Positions 8,137-17,960 are shown, counted from the stretch's first letter. The stretch: DNA of 64,000 nt from Gammaproteobacteria bacterium (GCA_024280395.1 JAJRQG010000007.1:46660-110659), one strand, 5' to 3'. Translations and numbers: made by a program. Notes: generated by a model not told the origin, from the letters alone.

Positions 8137-8805
8137 TTATTTCAATAAACTAAAAACCAATTCTGTATAAAATTGTGTTATAGAATCTTTGGTTTTAGAC
8201 AAATCTGTTAATGCAGGCAAATGCTCTGCAAAATACTTTTGTTGATGTGCGCCCTCTATTACGGTGGAAATCAACATGTGTGGGTACTTAAAGTCTGCTT
8301 TAATTTCTAGTATCATGTCACTCACTCGTTGAACAACACTTTTGTAGGCTTTAAAACAGCCTTTCTTATTTTCCTCATCTACATTCTTTGTGTAATATGC
8401 TTTCAATGATTCTGAAAATATTATCTGACACAAAAGTACTTCATTAACATATGAAATTGAGTTATCTATCAACACAGGTTTGGTCAATATTTCAATTGAT
8501 CTAATAAGCTTCTCTTGAGAAGAAGAAATATTAGAAGTTGCAAAAACCAATTGGTATTCAGTCCACGCCCAATACCAACTCGTTAGATACAACAATAAAG
8601 TGTGTTTGTTATCAAAGTACCTATAAATAGAGCTCTCAGGAGATTTTATTCTCAAACCAAGTTTCTTAAATGTAAATGACTCAAAACCAATTTCATTCAT
8701 TAACTCAATACTGTTTGTAATAATTTTACGGCCCAATTCTGAAGAGTCAGGATTTTTAGAATACAACTCTGGATTCACCTCTATTTGAATGTTTAAATTT
8801 TTCAT
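8137..8805 (-). CDS. TetR/AcrR family transcriptional regulator
   Basis: A 222-residue regulator. The N-terminal helix-turn-helix spans about residues 25-72, with FESFTFKKLGLRI as the first part and SPESSIYRYFDNKHTLLLYL as recognition helix and tail, typical of TetR. The remainder is a helical ligand-binding domain I cannot assign to a subgroup. It heads the unit tetR-sulP-carbonic anhydrase, with 23 bp to the next gene, and starts behind GAGAGG. Its promoter contains a palindrome between -35 and -10, the usual sign of self-repression. The same palindrome stands before the other sulP gene at 3914. Its inducer is unknown; a signal linked to inorganic carbon or pH would suit the target genes. 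Confidence 0.87.
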   Translation of the reverse strand: MKNLNIQIEVNPELYSKNPDSSELGRKIITNSIELMNEIGFESFTFKKLGLRIKSPESSIYRYFDNKHTLLLYLTSWYWAWTEYQLVFATSNISSSQEKLIRSIEILTKPVLIDNSISYVNEVLLCQIIFSESLKAYYTKNVDEENKKGCFKAYKSVVQRVSDMILEIKADFKYPHMLISTVIEGAHQQKYFAEHLPALTDLSKTKDSITQFYTELVFSLLK

Positions 8806-8835
8806 TCTATACCCTCTCTAATATATTTGCGCTCA

Positions 8836-8865
8836 ATTATAATAGTATTGCTATCGTTATGGCAA
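8836..8865 (-). promoter_or_regulatory. tetR-sulP promoter with operator between -35 and -10
   Basis: On the minus strand TTGCCA (8865-8860) and TATAAT (8841-8836) are separated by 18 bases. The palindrome ATAGTATTGCTAT (8842-8854, plus strand; one mismatched pair) fills most of that spacer. A repressor bound there would block RNA polymerase. The sequence is nearly the same as the palindrome at 3963-3975. Confidence 0.68.
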
Positions 8866-9014
8866 GTAATTATATTAATTACATGTTGAAAAACATAACA
8901 AACTTATTTGGGTGACATAAACTAAGTTGATTCAAGCCTGGTTACTTGAAGTTTTATCACATAGACCCAAAATGTATATTTACACTTCAATCCAATATTT
9001 TCTACGGTGAACCC

Positions 9015-9887
9015 ATGAAACGCATCTTATTAATTTTTTTGCTATTTTCCTTTTCTAGCCATTCTAAAGACATAACACAACAAACTGGTTTAGAAACAAA
9101 CAAAACCCAATTCTTAAGAATCAAGACCGATGAGAAAAACACTCCCGTTGCTTTACAGTTAGCTAATGCCCGTTATGTACCTATCGATGGTATTCCTAAT
9201 GGTATGTATGTAGATTTAATTAGTGCAGTACATGTCGCCGATAAATCTTATTATGAAAACTTAAACGAACTATTCAAAACCTATGATGTAGTCTTGTATG
9301 AATTAGTTGCACCAGAAGGCACAAGAGTGGGCGATCGTGCTGCCAGTGAAGGCAAAGGAATGTTATCCATGCTACAACAAGGCATGAAAAATGTATTGGG
9401 CCTAACTTTTCAATTGGAAGAAGTCGATTATTCACCCAAAAACTTTGTACATGCGGATATCTCACCTGAAGATTTCAAGAATAGCATGGATAAAAATGGA
9501 GAATCCTTTCTAGCCATGTTTATGCGCATGTGGTTGGTTGGGTTACAACAACAAGTCACCAATCCTAATTCAGTCAACGATATGGACTTAATCATGGCAA
9601 TGTTTTCACCGAACAAAGAGCGCGACTTAAAAGTTATCGCTGCTAAACAATTCATGAATATGGATCCATTAATGAACGCCATTGAAGGTGATAAAGGCTC
9701 CACTCTGGTGACCACAAGAAACCTAAAAGCATTAAAGGTTTTGCGCCGTGAAATAGAAAAGGGCAACAAAACCTTTGCTATATTCTATGGTGCTGCCCAC
9801 ATGTCTGAAATGGAAGAAGTCTTGATGAAAGAATTCAAACTAAAACCCGCAGGGATCAGCTGGGTCGATGCTTGGGATTTAAAATAG
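9015..9887 (+). CDS. TraB/GumN-like (TIKI-type) exported protein
   Basis: A 290-residue protein from the ATG at 9015, chosen because GGTGA lies six bases ahead and a signal peptide (MKRILLIFLLFSFSSHSKD) follows at once. The frame is open upstream to 8946 but without these features. TraB-family motifs are visible: SAVHVADKSYYENL, then VVLYELVAPEG, and near the C-terminus FYGAAHMSEMEEVL. The conserved His/Glu/His residues match the metalloprotease-like TIKI/TraB/GumN group. Bacterial members are poorly characterised and the substrate is unknown. It ends two bases from the convergent ppx gene, so its link to neighbours is only physical. Confidence 0.7.
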   Translation: MKRILLIFLLFSFSSHSKDITQQTGLETNKTQFLRIKTDEKNTPVALQLANARYVPIDGIPNGMYVDLISAVHVADKSYYENLNELFKTYDVVLYELVAPEGTRVGDRAASEGKGMLSMLQQGMKNVLGLTFQLEEVDYSPKNFVHADISPEDFKNSMDKNGESFLAMFMRMWLVGLQQQVTNPNSVNDMDLIMAMFSPNKERDLKVIAAKQFMNMDPLMNAIEGDKGSTLVTTRNLKALKVLRREIEKGNKTFAIFYGAAHMSEMEEVLMKEFKLKPAGISWVDAWDLK

Positions 9888-9889
9888 CC

Positions 9890-11377
9890 TTAATAAATTA
9901 AGTATTCAACATCCAGAGCTTTTAGATATTTTGCTTCTGATTGTAAGTCTTCATAAGTCAATGGATGATGTTGCAACCAGTCTTGTTTAAATTTAATGGT
10001 GATTTTTTTATCTCTTAGTTCAATCGAATCTAATGCAATTGTTTCATCCTTACGAGGACGATTGAGCAATGTGGCAGCTCGGAAAATCACCAGTATTGGC
10101 AACAACTTTTGAAGTTGCTTGTCCGATAGTTTTTGCAGCCATTCTTTTTTAATTTTACGCCGCAACAAAGCCACAATTACTGATAGCTTTAATTGTTCTT
10201 GATAGGAAAAACCTGGCATATCGGCGTGGCTAAGGATATACGCCGCATGTTTTTCAAAATGTGAATGAGAGATATTCAAACCCAACTCGTGAAGTTGTGC
10301 TGCCCAATTCAACAATTCTAGTTGAGAATCCGACAACTCAAGATTGCTCAATGCAATCAATTGATCAATGGTATTTTTAACCCTAAGACTGTGTGCCACA
10401 TCCACTTCAAACTGAACAACTAATTTATCAATACTTCGTTGTCGAATATCGTTGTGATGCAAACGGCCACTTAAATCATAAACAATCCCTTCTCGCAGTG
10501 CACCAGAACTGCTTTGTATTTTGTTAATGGGCAATGACTCGAATAATGCCTTGATAATAGCCAATCCGCCAATAAACACTGGCAGCCGTCGAGAACTTAA
10601 TCCTACAATTTCTTGTAACTTGACAATTTCTCCCAGTGCCAAACAACGAGCAATAAGCTTGTCTAAACCTTCTGTCTCGATTCCATAAACAGAATATTGA
10701 TTTTCCATCAGGACTTTTACCGTAGACCGCATACTGCCCGATGCACCAATCACAATATTCCAACCCAGCTTCTTATACTTTGACACAATGGGCAATAACT
10801 GTCGCCTGGCATTTAATACAGCTTTTTTCCAATTGCCTTGAGAAATTTTGCCATTAGAAAAAAACTTCTTGGTGTAAGTCACACAACCCATGTGTAAACT
10901 TTCACGCAATAAGGGGTTGAAGTCTTCACCAATGATTAACTCAGTTGAACCTCCACCAATGTCTATCACTAAGCGTTTGCCTTGATTACTAGCCAAAGAA
11001 TGTGCCACACCCAAATACAAGATTCTGGCTTCTTCACGCCCGGAAATAATATCAATGGGCTTGCCCAATGCAACCGATGCTCGTGCCAAGAACTCGTCAG
11101 AATTCTTGGCTTTACGTAAGGTATTAGTACCCACAATACGAAGATGTGATCTTGGAATGTGTGCAATACGTTGTCCAATTTTTTCTAAAGAAGCTATCGC
11201 TTCATCCATTTTTATATCTGACAAGCTGCCCTTTTCATCCAAGCCATTGGCCAAACGAACCATGTCTTTGTGTCGATCTATCACATGCATCTGGTTATTG
11301 GCAAATTCTGCCACAATCATGTGAAAAGAATTAGATCCCAAATCAACCGCAGAATAGAGTAATTGTTTTTGTTGCAT
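9890..11377 (-). CDS. ppx: Exopolyphosphatase, Ppx/GppA family
   Basis: A 495-residue enzyme of the Ppx/GppA phosphatase family, which removes terminal phosphates from polyphosphate or converts pppGpp to ppGpp. The actin-like ATPase fold is clear: phosphate loop VDLGSNSFHMIVAEF at 11-25, SGREEARILY at 112-121 with the catalytic glutamates, and second phosphate loop DIGGGSTELIIGE at 139-151. Residues from about 310 onward form the helical HD-like domain (WAAQLHELGLNISHSHFEKHAAYIL). Ppx and GppA cannot be separated with certainty, but the length and context favour Ppx. It follows the prolyl oligopeptidase gene by two bases and is probably co-transcribed with it. Confidence 0.87.
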   Translation of the reverse strand: MQQKQLLYSAVDLGSNSFHMIVAEFANNQMHVIDRHKDMVRLANGLDEKGSLSDIKMDEAIASLEKIGQRIAHIPRSHLRIVGTNTLRKAKNSDEFLARASVALGKPIDIISGREEARILYLGVAHSLASNQGKRLVIDIGGGSTELIIGEDFNPLLRESLHMGCVTYTKKFFSNGKISQGNWKKAVLNARRQLLPIVSKYKKLGWNIVIGASGSMRSTVKVLMENQYSVYGIETEGLDKLIARCLALGEIVKLQEIVGLSSRRLPVFIGGLAIIKALFESLPINKIQSSSGALREGIVYDLSGRLHHNDIRQRSIDKLVVQFEVDVAHSLRVKNTIDQLIALSNLELSDSQLELLNWAAQLHELGLNISHSHFEKHAAYILSHADMPGFSYQEQLKLSVIVALLRRKIKKEWLQKLSDKQLQKLLPILVIFRAATLLNRPRKDETIALDSIELRDKKITIKFKQDWLQHHPLTYEDLQSEAKYLKALDVEYLIY

Positions 11378-11379
11378 AG

Positions 11380-13530
11380 CTATTTAAGGTTTTTTATTCC
11401 CATATTCCACAAAGTAAAAGAAAATATATCGGCGTATTGGTCGATGGTTTTGGATACAGGTGTCCCTGCTCCATGACCTGCATCGGTTTCTATACGTATC
11501 AATAATGGATTTTTGATGCTGCCTTTTGCTTGCAATTCGGCGGCGAATTTGAATGAGTGTGCTGGAACGACTCGATCATCGTGATCGCCTGTAGTCACTA
11601 AAGTAGCTGGATAATCCACACCAGAATTGACATTGTGTACAGGTGAATAGCCAAGCAGGTATTCAAACATGTCTTTGTCTTGTTCGCTTGTACCGTAATC
11701 ATATGCCCAACCTGCGCCCGAGGTGAATGTGTGGTAACGCAACATATCAAGAACACCAACAGCCGGCAATGCCACTTGCATGAGATCAGGGCGTTGAGTC
11801 ATAACCGCACCTACGAGTAGACCACCGTTTGAACCACCCATAATGCCAAGCTTTTGCTTGGATGTATAATTGTGGTCGATTAAATATTCACCTGCAGCAA
11901 TAAAATCATCAAACACATTTTGTTTTTTCTTCTTGGTGCCAGCATCGTGCCAATTGGTTCCATATTCGCCACCGCCACGTAAGTTAGCAACCGCATAAAT
12001 ACCGCCCATTTCCATCCATACCGCACGGGTGATGCTAAAACGAGGTTTTAGGCTGATATTAAAACCACCATAACCATATAGAATAGTGGGGTTATTGCCA
12101 TTTAGTTTTGTGCCTTTTTTATAGGAGATTATCATGGGCACTTTTGTACCGTCTTTTGATGTGTAAAATACTTGTTTTGAAATAAAGGCATCGGTATCAA
12201 AATCAATTTTGGGCTTGTTGTAAACTCTTGAGTTACCCGATTGTGCATCATAAGCATAAGTTGTGTCCGGTGTTACGTAGTTTGAGAAGGAATAATACAA
12301 AACTTCATCTTCTTTCTTGCCACCAAATCCACTGGCCGTTCCAACACCTGGTAATTTTATTTCGCGAACTAGGTTTCCATCGTAATCGTATTGATTGACT
12401 TGGGTGACGGCATCGACCATATAATTGGTGAAAAAATAGCCTGAACCCGCACTGGTAGATAAAACATTTTTTGTTTCAGGAATAAAATCAACCCAATTAT
12501 TTGAGGTCGGATTTGATGCATCAACAGTAACGATTTTTTTATTGGGTGCATCTAAATCAGTGACCAAATACAGTTTTGAACCCATATTATCAATCACATA
12601 AGTATTGGAATCTGTATGTGATAAAACGGTCACTAAAGGACTATTTTTTTTAGTTAAGTCTTTCAGAAACAAACGGTTGCCATTGGTTGAAACCGCTCCT
12701 GAAATAAGTAAATAACGGTCATCTTCAGTCACATCACCACCCACATAACGGTGTTTTTGTGTCGGAGTGCCACCAAAAACCACCTTGTCAATTGATTGTT
12801 TCGTGCCCAATTGATGGTAATACAATTTGTGCTGGTCAGTTTTGGCCGATAATTCACTGCCTTTGGGTTTGTCATAGCTGGAATAATAAAAACCCTCGTT
12901 CTTGTACCATGACAATCCAGAAAACTTAATGTCAACCAACGTATCTTCGATTTGTTTCTTGCTCTGAACATCAACAATTTTCACCTTGCGCCAATCACTG
13001 CCTCCCTCACTGATGGTATAAGCAGCAATTGATCCATCTTTTGAAAAACTAACTTGTCCCAATGAAACTGTTCCATCTTCACTGAATGTATTCGGATCTA
13101 AAAAGACCTCTTCATTGCCTCCTATATCTTTGCGGTACATGACGTATTGATTTTGCAAACCGTTATTTTTATAAAAGTAAGTGTAATTGCCTTCTTTGAA
13201 TGGCGCAGTAACTTTTTCATAATTCCAAATATTAGTCAGCCGTTTTTTGATTTGTGCTCTAAATGGAATTTTATTTAAATAGGCATGAGTAACTTTGTTT
13301 TCAGCAGCAACCCAGGCAGCTGTGTCATCTGCCATATCATCTTCTAACCAACGGTAAGGATCGGCAACAGCCGTACCGAAATAGTGATCAATCACATCCC
13401 CTTTTTTTGTAATTGGATAGCTTGGTTTTTGACTGTTGGTTTGAACTATTTCATGACTGGCTTTTTTATAAGCAGATTCACAACTCACCAGTGCTAATGA
13501 TATTAACAATATTAGGTAAATTCTTTTCAT
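11380..13530 (-). CDS. Prolyl oligopeptidase family lipoprotein (peptidase S9A)
   Basis: A 716-residue serine peptidase that cuts short peptides after proline. The N-terminus is a lipoprotein signal ([20 protein letters not shown], lipobox LVSC), so the enzyme is probably tethered in the periplasm. Residues from about 40 to 115 and from 460 onward form the alpha/beta-hydrolase; the part between is the beta-propeller that limits substrate size. The catalytic triad is Ser567 in GGSNGG, Asp651 in DHDDRV and His686 in [16 protein letters not shown], also diagnostic, is present. It precedes ppx by two bases. Its promoter must lie in the 88-base gap shared with the divergent ettA gene. Confidence 0.92.
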   Translation of the reverse strand: MKRIYLILLISLALVSCESAYKKASHEIVQTNSQKPSYPITKKGDVIDHYFGTAVADPYRWLEDDMADDTAAWVAAENKVTHAYLNKIPFRAQIKKRLTNIWNYEKVTAPFKEGNYTYFYKNNGLQNQYVMYRKDIGGNEEVFLDPNTFSEDGTVSLGQVSFSKDGSIAAYTISEGGSDWRKVKIVDVQSKKQIEDTLVDIKFSGLSWYKNEGFYYSSYDKPKGSELSAKTDQHKLYYHQLGTKQSIDKVVFGGTPTQKHRYVGGDVTEDDRYLLISGAVSTNGNRLFLKDLTKKNSPLVTVLSHTDSNTYVIDNMGSKLYLVTDLDAPNKKIVTVDASNPTSNNWVDFIPETKNVLSTSAGSGYFFTNYMVDAVTQVNQYDYDGNLVREIKLPGVGTASGFGGKKEDEVLYYSFSNYVTPDTTYAYDAQSGNSRVYNKPKIDFDTDAFISKQVFYTSKDGTKVPMIISYKKGTKLNGNNPTILYGYGGFNISLKPRFSITRAVWMEMGGIYAVANLRGGGEYGTNWHDAGTKKKKQNVFDDFIAAGEYLIDHNYTSKQKLGIMGGSNGGLLVGAVMTQRPDLMQVALPAVGVLDMLRYHTFTSGAGWAYDYGTSEQDKDMFEYLLGYSPVHNVNSGVDYPATLVTTGDHDDRVVPAHSFKFAAELQAKGSIKNPLLIRIETDAGHGAGTPVSKTIDQYADIFSFTLWNMGIKNLK

Positions 13531-13618
13531 TTGGTAATCTCGATAGTAATTGCAATAAGATTATACTCAATTATCAATTTATTGTAAGATAGCGCTAACT
13601 AAAAATACAGTTATTATC

Positions 13619-15286
13619 ATGGCACAATATATCTATACCATGAATCGTGTGAGTAAAACGGTTCCCCCCAACAAAGAAATTATCAAAGACATCTCAATCA
13701 GCTTTTTTCCTGGTGCTAAAATTGGTGTTTTGGGGCTTAATGGCTCTGGTAAATCTACTGTGCTTCGCATCATGGCAGGAATTGATAAGGAATTTAATGG
13801 TGAATCTCGTCCACAGCCCGGCATAAAGATTGGCTATTTATCACAAGAGCCTGAGTTAGATGAAGAAAAAACTGTTCGTGAGAATGTAGAGTTAGGCATG
13901 AGCGAGGTTAAATCTCTGTTGGATGAATTTGATGAAATTTCCATGAAATTTGGCGAAGACATGTCCGATGATGAAATGGAAAAATTATTGGCCAGACAAG
14001 CCGAATTACAGGATAGAATTGAAGCTGCCAATGGCTGGGAATTAGATCGTACATTAGAAAAAGCGGCAGATGCATTGCGCCTACCACCTTGGGATGCCAA
14101 AGTATCTTTACTTTCTGGTGGTGAAAAACGCCGCGTGGCCTTATGTAAATTGCTGTTGTCAGCACCAGATATGTTGTTACTAGATGAGCCAACCAACCAC
14201 TTGGATGCAGAAACTGTGGCCTGGTTAGAACGCTTTTTAGCCGATTTCACCGGTACCATTGTGGCTGTTACCCATGATAGATATTTCTTGGACAATGTTG
14301 CCGAATGGATTTTGGAATTAGACCGTGGTCATGGCATTCCCTATGAAGGCAATTACAGTTCTTGGCTGGAGCAAAAAGAAAAACGTTTGATTCAAGAAAA
14401 ACGTGCCGAAGCTTCACACATGAAGGTAATACAAAGCGAATTAGAGTGGGTGCGTTCAAATGCCAAAGGCAAACGCACCAAATCAAAAGCTCGCCTAGCC
14501 CGTTTCGAAGAGTTGCAATCCAAAGAATTTCAATCTCGCAATGAAACCAATCAAATCTTCATTCCACAGGGCCCCCGATTGGGTGAAAATGTCATTGAAT
14601 TTAAGAACGTGTCTAAAGCCTTCGATGACAAATATCTGATTGATGATTTAAGTTTCAAAGTGCCACAAGGCGCAATAGTTGGCATTATTGGTCCCAATGG
14701 TGCGGGTAAGTCTACTTTGTTTAATATGATTGATGGCAAAGAACAGCCTGATAGTGGGATTGTAGAAATTGGCGAAACAGTTGAATTGGCCTATGTGAAA
14801 CAATCGCGTGAAGATTTGAACAATGACAAACAACTGTGGCAAGACATTGGCGATGGTGAAGAGGTCTTGAAAATTGGCAATTACACCATTCCTGCGAGAG
14901 CTTGGTTGTCACGCTTTAATTTCAAAGGTGCAGACCAACAAAAGATTGTAAAGAACTTGTCTGGTGGCGAACGTAACCGTTTACAGTTGGCCAAAGTGTT
15001 AAAATCTGGCGGCAATGTGTTGTTACTGGATGAGCCTACCAATGATTTAGATGTAGAAACCTTGCGAGCCCTTGAAGAAGCTGTACTTAATTTCTCAGGA
15101 TCGGTGATGGTTATCTCTCATGATAGATGGTTTTTGGATAGAATTGCCACACATATACTGGCTTTTGAAGATGAATCACATGTGGAATTTTTTGAAGGAA
15201 ATTACACTGAATATGAACAAGATTACAAACGCCGTTTTGGTGATATTCCACAGCCACATAGAATTAAATACAAAAAACTATCATAA
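13619..15286 (+). CDS. ettA: Energy-dependent translational throttle protein EttA (ABC-F)
   Basis: A 555-residue ABC-F ATPase without membrane segments. EttA binds the ribosomal E site and gates the first elongation step according to the ATP/ADP ratio. There are two nucleotide-binding domains: Walker A GLNGSGKST at 39-47 with signature LSGGEKRRVAL, and Walker A GPNGAGKST near residue 358 with signature LSGGERNRLQLAK. The charged linker between them (about 250-320, WVRSNAKGKRTKSKARLARF) is the P-site tRNA interaction motif. MAQYIYTMNRVSK at the start is diagnostic for EttA within ABC-F. Length and domain order are normal. It is a single-gene unit and ends facing the polysaccharide locus. Confidence 0.95.
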   Translation: MAQYIYTMNRVSKTVPPNKEIIKDISISFFPGAKIGVLGLNGSGKSTVLRIMAGIDKEFNGESRPQPGIKIGYLSQEPELDEEKTVRENVELGMSEVKSLLDEFDEISMKFGEDMSDDEMEKLLARQAELQDRIEAANGWELDRTLEKAADALRLPPWDAKVSLLSGGEKRRVALCKLLLSAPDMLLLDEPTNHLDAETVAWLERFLADFTGTIVAVTHDRYFLDNVAEWILELDRGHGIPYEGNYSSWLEQKEKRLIQEKRAEASHMKVIQSELEWVRSNAKGKRTKSKARLARFEELQSKEFQSRNETNQIFIPQGPRLGENVIEFKNVSKAFDDKYLIDDLSFKVPQGAIVGIIGPNGAGKSTLFNMIDGKEQPDSGIVEIGETVELAYVKQSREDLNNDKQLWQDIGDGEEVLKIGNYTIPARAWLSRFNFKGADQQKIVKNLSGGERNRLQLAKVLKSGGNVLLLDEPTNDLDVETLRALEEAVLNFSGSVMVISHDRWFLDRIATHILAFEDESHVEFFEGNYTEYEQDYKRRFGDIPQPHRIKYKKLS

Positions 15287-15336
15287 ATTACCGCCTTCGC
15301 GGAAATGACGGGTGGTTTGCTATAATGACACGGGTA
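15287..15336. repeat. Possible REP-like palindromic element
   Basis: Between ettA and a convergent glycosyltransferase gene the DNA reads ACCGCCTTCGCGGAAATGACGG. It is GC-rich compared with its surroundings and has a CCGC/GCGG stem. TAATGACACGGGTAG follows shortly and looks like a degenerate second copy of AAATGACGGGTGG. CGCCTTCGCGGAAATGACG is typical of dispersed REP-type elements in proteobacteria. Only this copy is seen in the window. Confidence 0.35.
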
Positions 15337-15343
15337 GTTTGAA

Positions 15344-16141
15344 TTACCTTAGTAGCTTAACCAACAAATATGAAAATTTAGAACAGTGCTTGTGAAAATA
15401 TCTTTGCAAGCCCTGTTTTTTCATCTCCCCAACTTTGGGATTGGACTTACTTGAGGTTCCTTGATGATGAACCACTTCAACATTGGGGTTAAATACAATA
15501 CCATAACCCATGTCTGCTGTTCTTTTAAACAAATCCAAATCTTCAAAATGCATAGGGAAACTCTCATCAAAACCATTAATTCCATTGAAAACATGTGTTT
15601 TAATCATAATTAAAGCACCAGAAATAGCTTCTACTTTTTGGCATCGTTTAGGCATGGGCAAATGAATTAGATTTACGCCCATAAAACATTGACAGTATTT
15701 AGCTAGCTTTTCAATCTTAGAAAATGTTTTAATAGCTCTCCACAATGTAGGTAATCTGCGACGGCTGGCGCGCTGTTCTGTTCCATCAGGATTATTGACT
15801 CGACAACCTACAATGCCTATGTTTGTAAATTTGTTTAAATCAGAAGTCAATTCAATAATAGTATTTTTCTTTACAATACAATCAGGATTTAGAAAAAGCA
15901 AGTTGTCTTGAGTTGCCAGTTTTGCTCCATAGTTACAACTCGAAGCAAAACCATGGTTAATCTTGCGATAGTATTTTTTTAGCCTGTTTGATTCATTAAC
16001 CAACTCCATGCTACCATCTTTAGAATGGTTATCAACAAGGATAATTTCATTTATTCCTGTGTTAGATAAAACAGCGTCCACAGCTTGCTTCAATAACTGG
16101 CCTGTATTGTAATTTACGATGATAACAGAGCAAGCATTCAT
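15344..16141 (-). CDS. Family 2 glycosyltransferase (rhamnosyltransferase-like)
   Basis: A 265-residue GT-A glycosyltransferase that adds a sugar from a nucleotide donor to a growing surface polysaccharide on the cytoplasmic side. Family signs are SVIIVNYNTGQLLKQAVDAV at the start, EIILVDNHSKDGS, and the metal-site region LFLNPDCIVK, in which NPDC replaces a strict DxD. GFDESFPMHFEDLDLFKRTADMGYGI near the C-terminus is typical of the WbbL rhamnosyltransferase group. It is the last gene of the polysaccharide transcription unit, 10 bp after the 601-residue gene. Donor and acceptor are unknown. Confidence 0.82.
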   Translation of the reverse strand: MNACSVIIVNYNTGQLLKQAVDAVLSNTGINEIILVDNHSKDGSMELVNESNRLKKYYRKINHGFASSCNYGAKLATQDNLLFLNPDCIVKKNTIIELTSDLNKFTNIGIVGCRVNNPDGTEQRASRRRLPTLWRAIKTFSKIEKLAKYCQCFMGVNLIHLPMPKRCQKVEAISGALIMIKTHVFNGINGFDESFPMHFEDLDLFKRTADMGYGIVFNPNVEVVHHQGTSSKSNPKVGEMKKQGLQRYFHKHCSKFSYLLVKLLR

Positions 16142-16151
16142 GGTGATTCCA

Positions 16152-17957
16152 TTACTTATTGGTTTGACAGAATTCCCACAAATCAGGCCATAATTCCATC
16201 GCTTGGGCTGTCTCTAATAGCTCTTTCCTTGCTTTATCTACGCAGTCTTGTTTGCTTTCAACTTTTTCCCAGTCTGATAAATTTGGTGGATTATTTTGTA
16301 ACAACTCTTTGCCATTTGCTTCAATCAATTCTCTAACATCAGCCTGCCAATAGACTGGTGCATCAGGTGATTGTGCCAATTGGTATTGCATGTTTAATAC
16401 CATGTCAGACCGTATCTGCGACAAATATTCTTTTAAACGGTTATGGATATTTGTATCCACTGAATCTGCTAAGCCCAGTATATAGTTAGCCAGTGTCTTT
16501 AGTCTTAATTTCGGGTTCACTGCATCAGTAGATTGAATTAAAGTTAAGGCAAAATCGGCAATAAATTTATTAAAATTTGGAGTGATAGCAATATGATTTT
16601 GATTGGAGCGAATACCAGACTTTTCTTTTAAGTGTCCCATCATAAAAGGACAATGAAGCATCACTTGATTGGGATAACAAAATAAGGTAACAGCATTGTA
16701 AAAATAATCTTCTTTTTGGCTGTTGGGGCTGGCAAATGGTGTCATTGATGAGTTGTCAATTGCGGAGGGAGCAAAATTACCCAGCGACATAAACCTGTGA
16801 TTTTTTGTGTAATGCAAAAGATTGGATGCATCAATATTGTCCAAATAGATTTCTCTTGTTTTCCAAAACTCTTCTTTTTGTTTTCCTTCTAGGTAGTATA
16901 ACCAATAATTGCTGTTAGCTCTTGGACTTCCCCATGTTCCATTTCCAATTGTTTTAATCACCGAATTTGAATTCAATCGTTCTAACTCAACCAAATTCAA
17001 AGATTCAATTGAGCCCATTTCATTATCAGTTGTCGACAAATAATTTCCAACGGTTTGCCCACAACTGTTGATCATTGTTTGTAGAACATCTTGATTATGT
17101 TCATTTGAAGAATTTCTAATCTCAGTTAAACTTAAAGCAAACCCCACATCCAAATCTGCATAGTCTTTTAATTCAATTATTTTTGATTCGTCGCCAAGAG
17201 TCCTCGGCTCCAAAATGGTGTCGTCATCAAAAAACAAGAATTTCTTGCCTGCATTATTTAACAATGCAAAATTCCACAATTTTCCACCATTGTATTGATT
17301 ATCGTTGGCCGTTAATAACCAGTCAATGATTTTTCCTTTGCCTTTATATTCCTTTTTAAGCATTTTAACAAACTGGTTCTGCCAAGTGCTTCCATAGATG
17401 TTAATGTTTAAATCTTTTTTAAATAACTTAGCAATCGATTCTATCTCGTTTTCTATTTTTTCACTATCTGATGAAGTGTATATCTGAACTGCATATTTTC
17501 TGCTAAATTTCTTCTGATACTCTATGAGTGACTGTAGCAACCTATTCAGTAACTTTGGATTATCATACGTTCTAATAACTATACCTGCATCAACAATTCC
17601 TAATTGAGCAGAGCCAATAGACAATTTTTCTTTCCAATCCTTTTCTTTAACTAGCAATTTGTTTTTAATTAAATAATCAACCACTTGTTGAATAGCTTGG
17701 GTTTGGTTGGATAATTCTGGTATTGCTTGGCTTATGGCCAATATGTGTTGATCTAGTGGTTTAAATTGTTGGCAAATACTCAAAGCATGCAAAACCTGTT
17801 GTGTCATCACATGATTGGTTCCGGTGTCCTTATCCATAAACACCAACTCTTCATACGACAATGGCAAAGCAATGCCTGCAACTGATGCATACATAGTGTC
17901 GTTTTTTTCAATGCCTCTGGCTAAAGTTTGCTCGCCAAAATTGAATTCGAAATCCAT
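16152..17957 (-). CDS. Glycosyltransferase-like protein with N-terminal PqqD-like domain, function unknown
   Basis: A 601-residue soluble protein that I do not recognise as a named enzyme. Residues 28-105 (ALPLSYEELVFMDKDTGTNH followed by VLHALSICQQFKPL) look like a PqqD-type winged-helix domain of the kind that binds peptides or partner proteins. Residues about 123-330 look like a GT-A fold: IVIRTYDNPKLLNRLLQSL, VQIYTSSD, and a DDD motif at 244-246 in FLFFDDDTILEP, the position of the metal-binding DxD. The C-terminal 200 residues are helical. It lies between a methyltransferase and a GT2 gene, three to ten bases from each, so it belongs to the polysaccharide locus. An unusual glycosyltransferase is likely; the N-terminal assignment is tentative. 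Confidence 0.55.
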   Translation of the reverse strand: MDFEFNFGEQTLARGIEKNDTMYASVAGIALPLSYEELVFMDKDTGTNHVMTQQVLHALSICQQFKPLDQHILAISQAIPELSNQTQAIQQVVDYLIKNKLLVKEKDWKEKLSIGSAQLGIVDAGIVIRTYDNPKLLNRLLQSLIEYQKKFSRKYAVQIYTSSDSEKIENEIESIAKLFKKDLNINIYGSTWQNQFVKMLKKEYKGKGKIIDWLLTANDNQYNGGKLWNFALLNNAGKKFLFFDDDTILEPRTLGDESKIIELKDYADLDVGFALSLTEIRNSSNEHNQDVLQTMINSCGQTVGNYLSTTDNEMGSIESLNLVELERLNSNSVIKTIGNGTWGSPRANSNYWLYYLEGKQKEEFWKTREIYLDNIDASNLLHYTKNHRFMSLGNFAPSAIDNSSMTPFASPNSQKEDYFYNAVTLFCYPNQVMLHCPFMMGHLKEKSGIRSNQNHIAITPNFNKFIADFALTLIQSTDAVNPKLRLKTLANYILGLADSVDTNIHNRLKEYLSQIRSDMVLNMQYQLAQSPDAPVYWQADVRELIEANGKELLQNNPPNLSDWEKVESKQDCVDKARKELLETAQAMELWPDLWEFCQTNK

Positions 17958-17960
17958 TAA

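Noticed and set aside
8946..9014. Upstream extension of the TraB-like gene
   Set aside because: The ATG at 9015 has a good ribosome binding site and starts a signal peptide, while the extension has neither.
10524..11334. Several open frames on both strands inside ppx
   Set aside because: All lie within the well-conserved exopolyphosphatase gene and encode no recognisable domain.
13633..14912. Open minus-strand frames up to 153 codons inside ettA
   Set aside because: They are antisense to the conserved ABC-F gene and show no start signals or family motifs.
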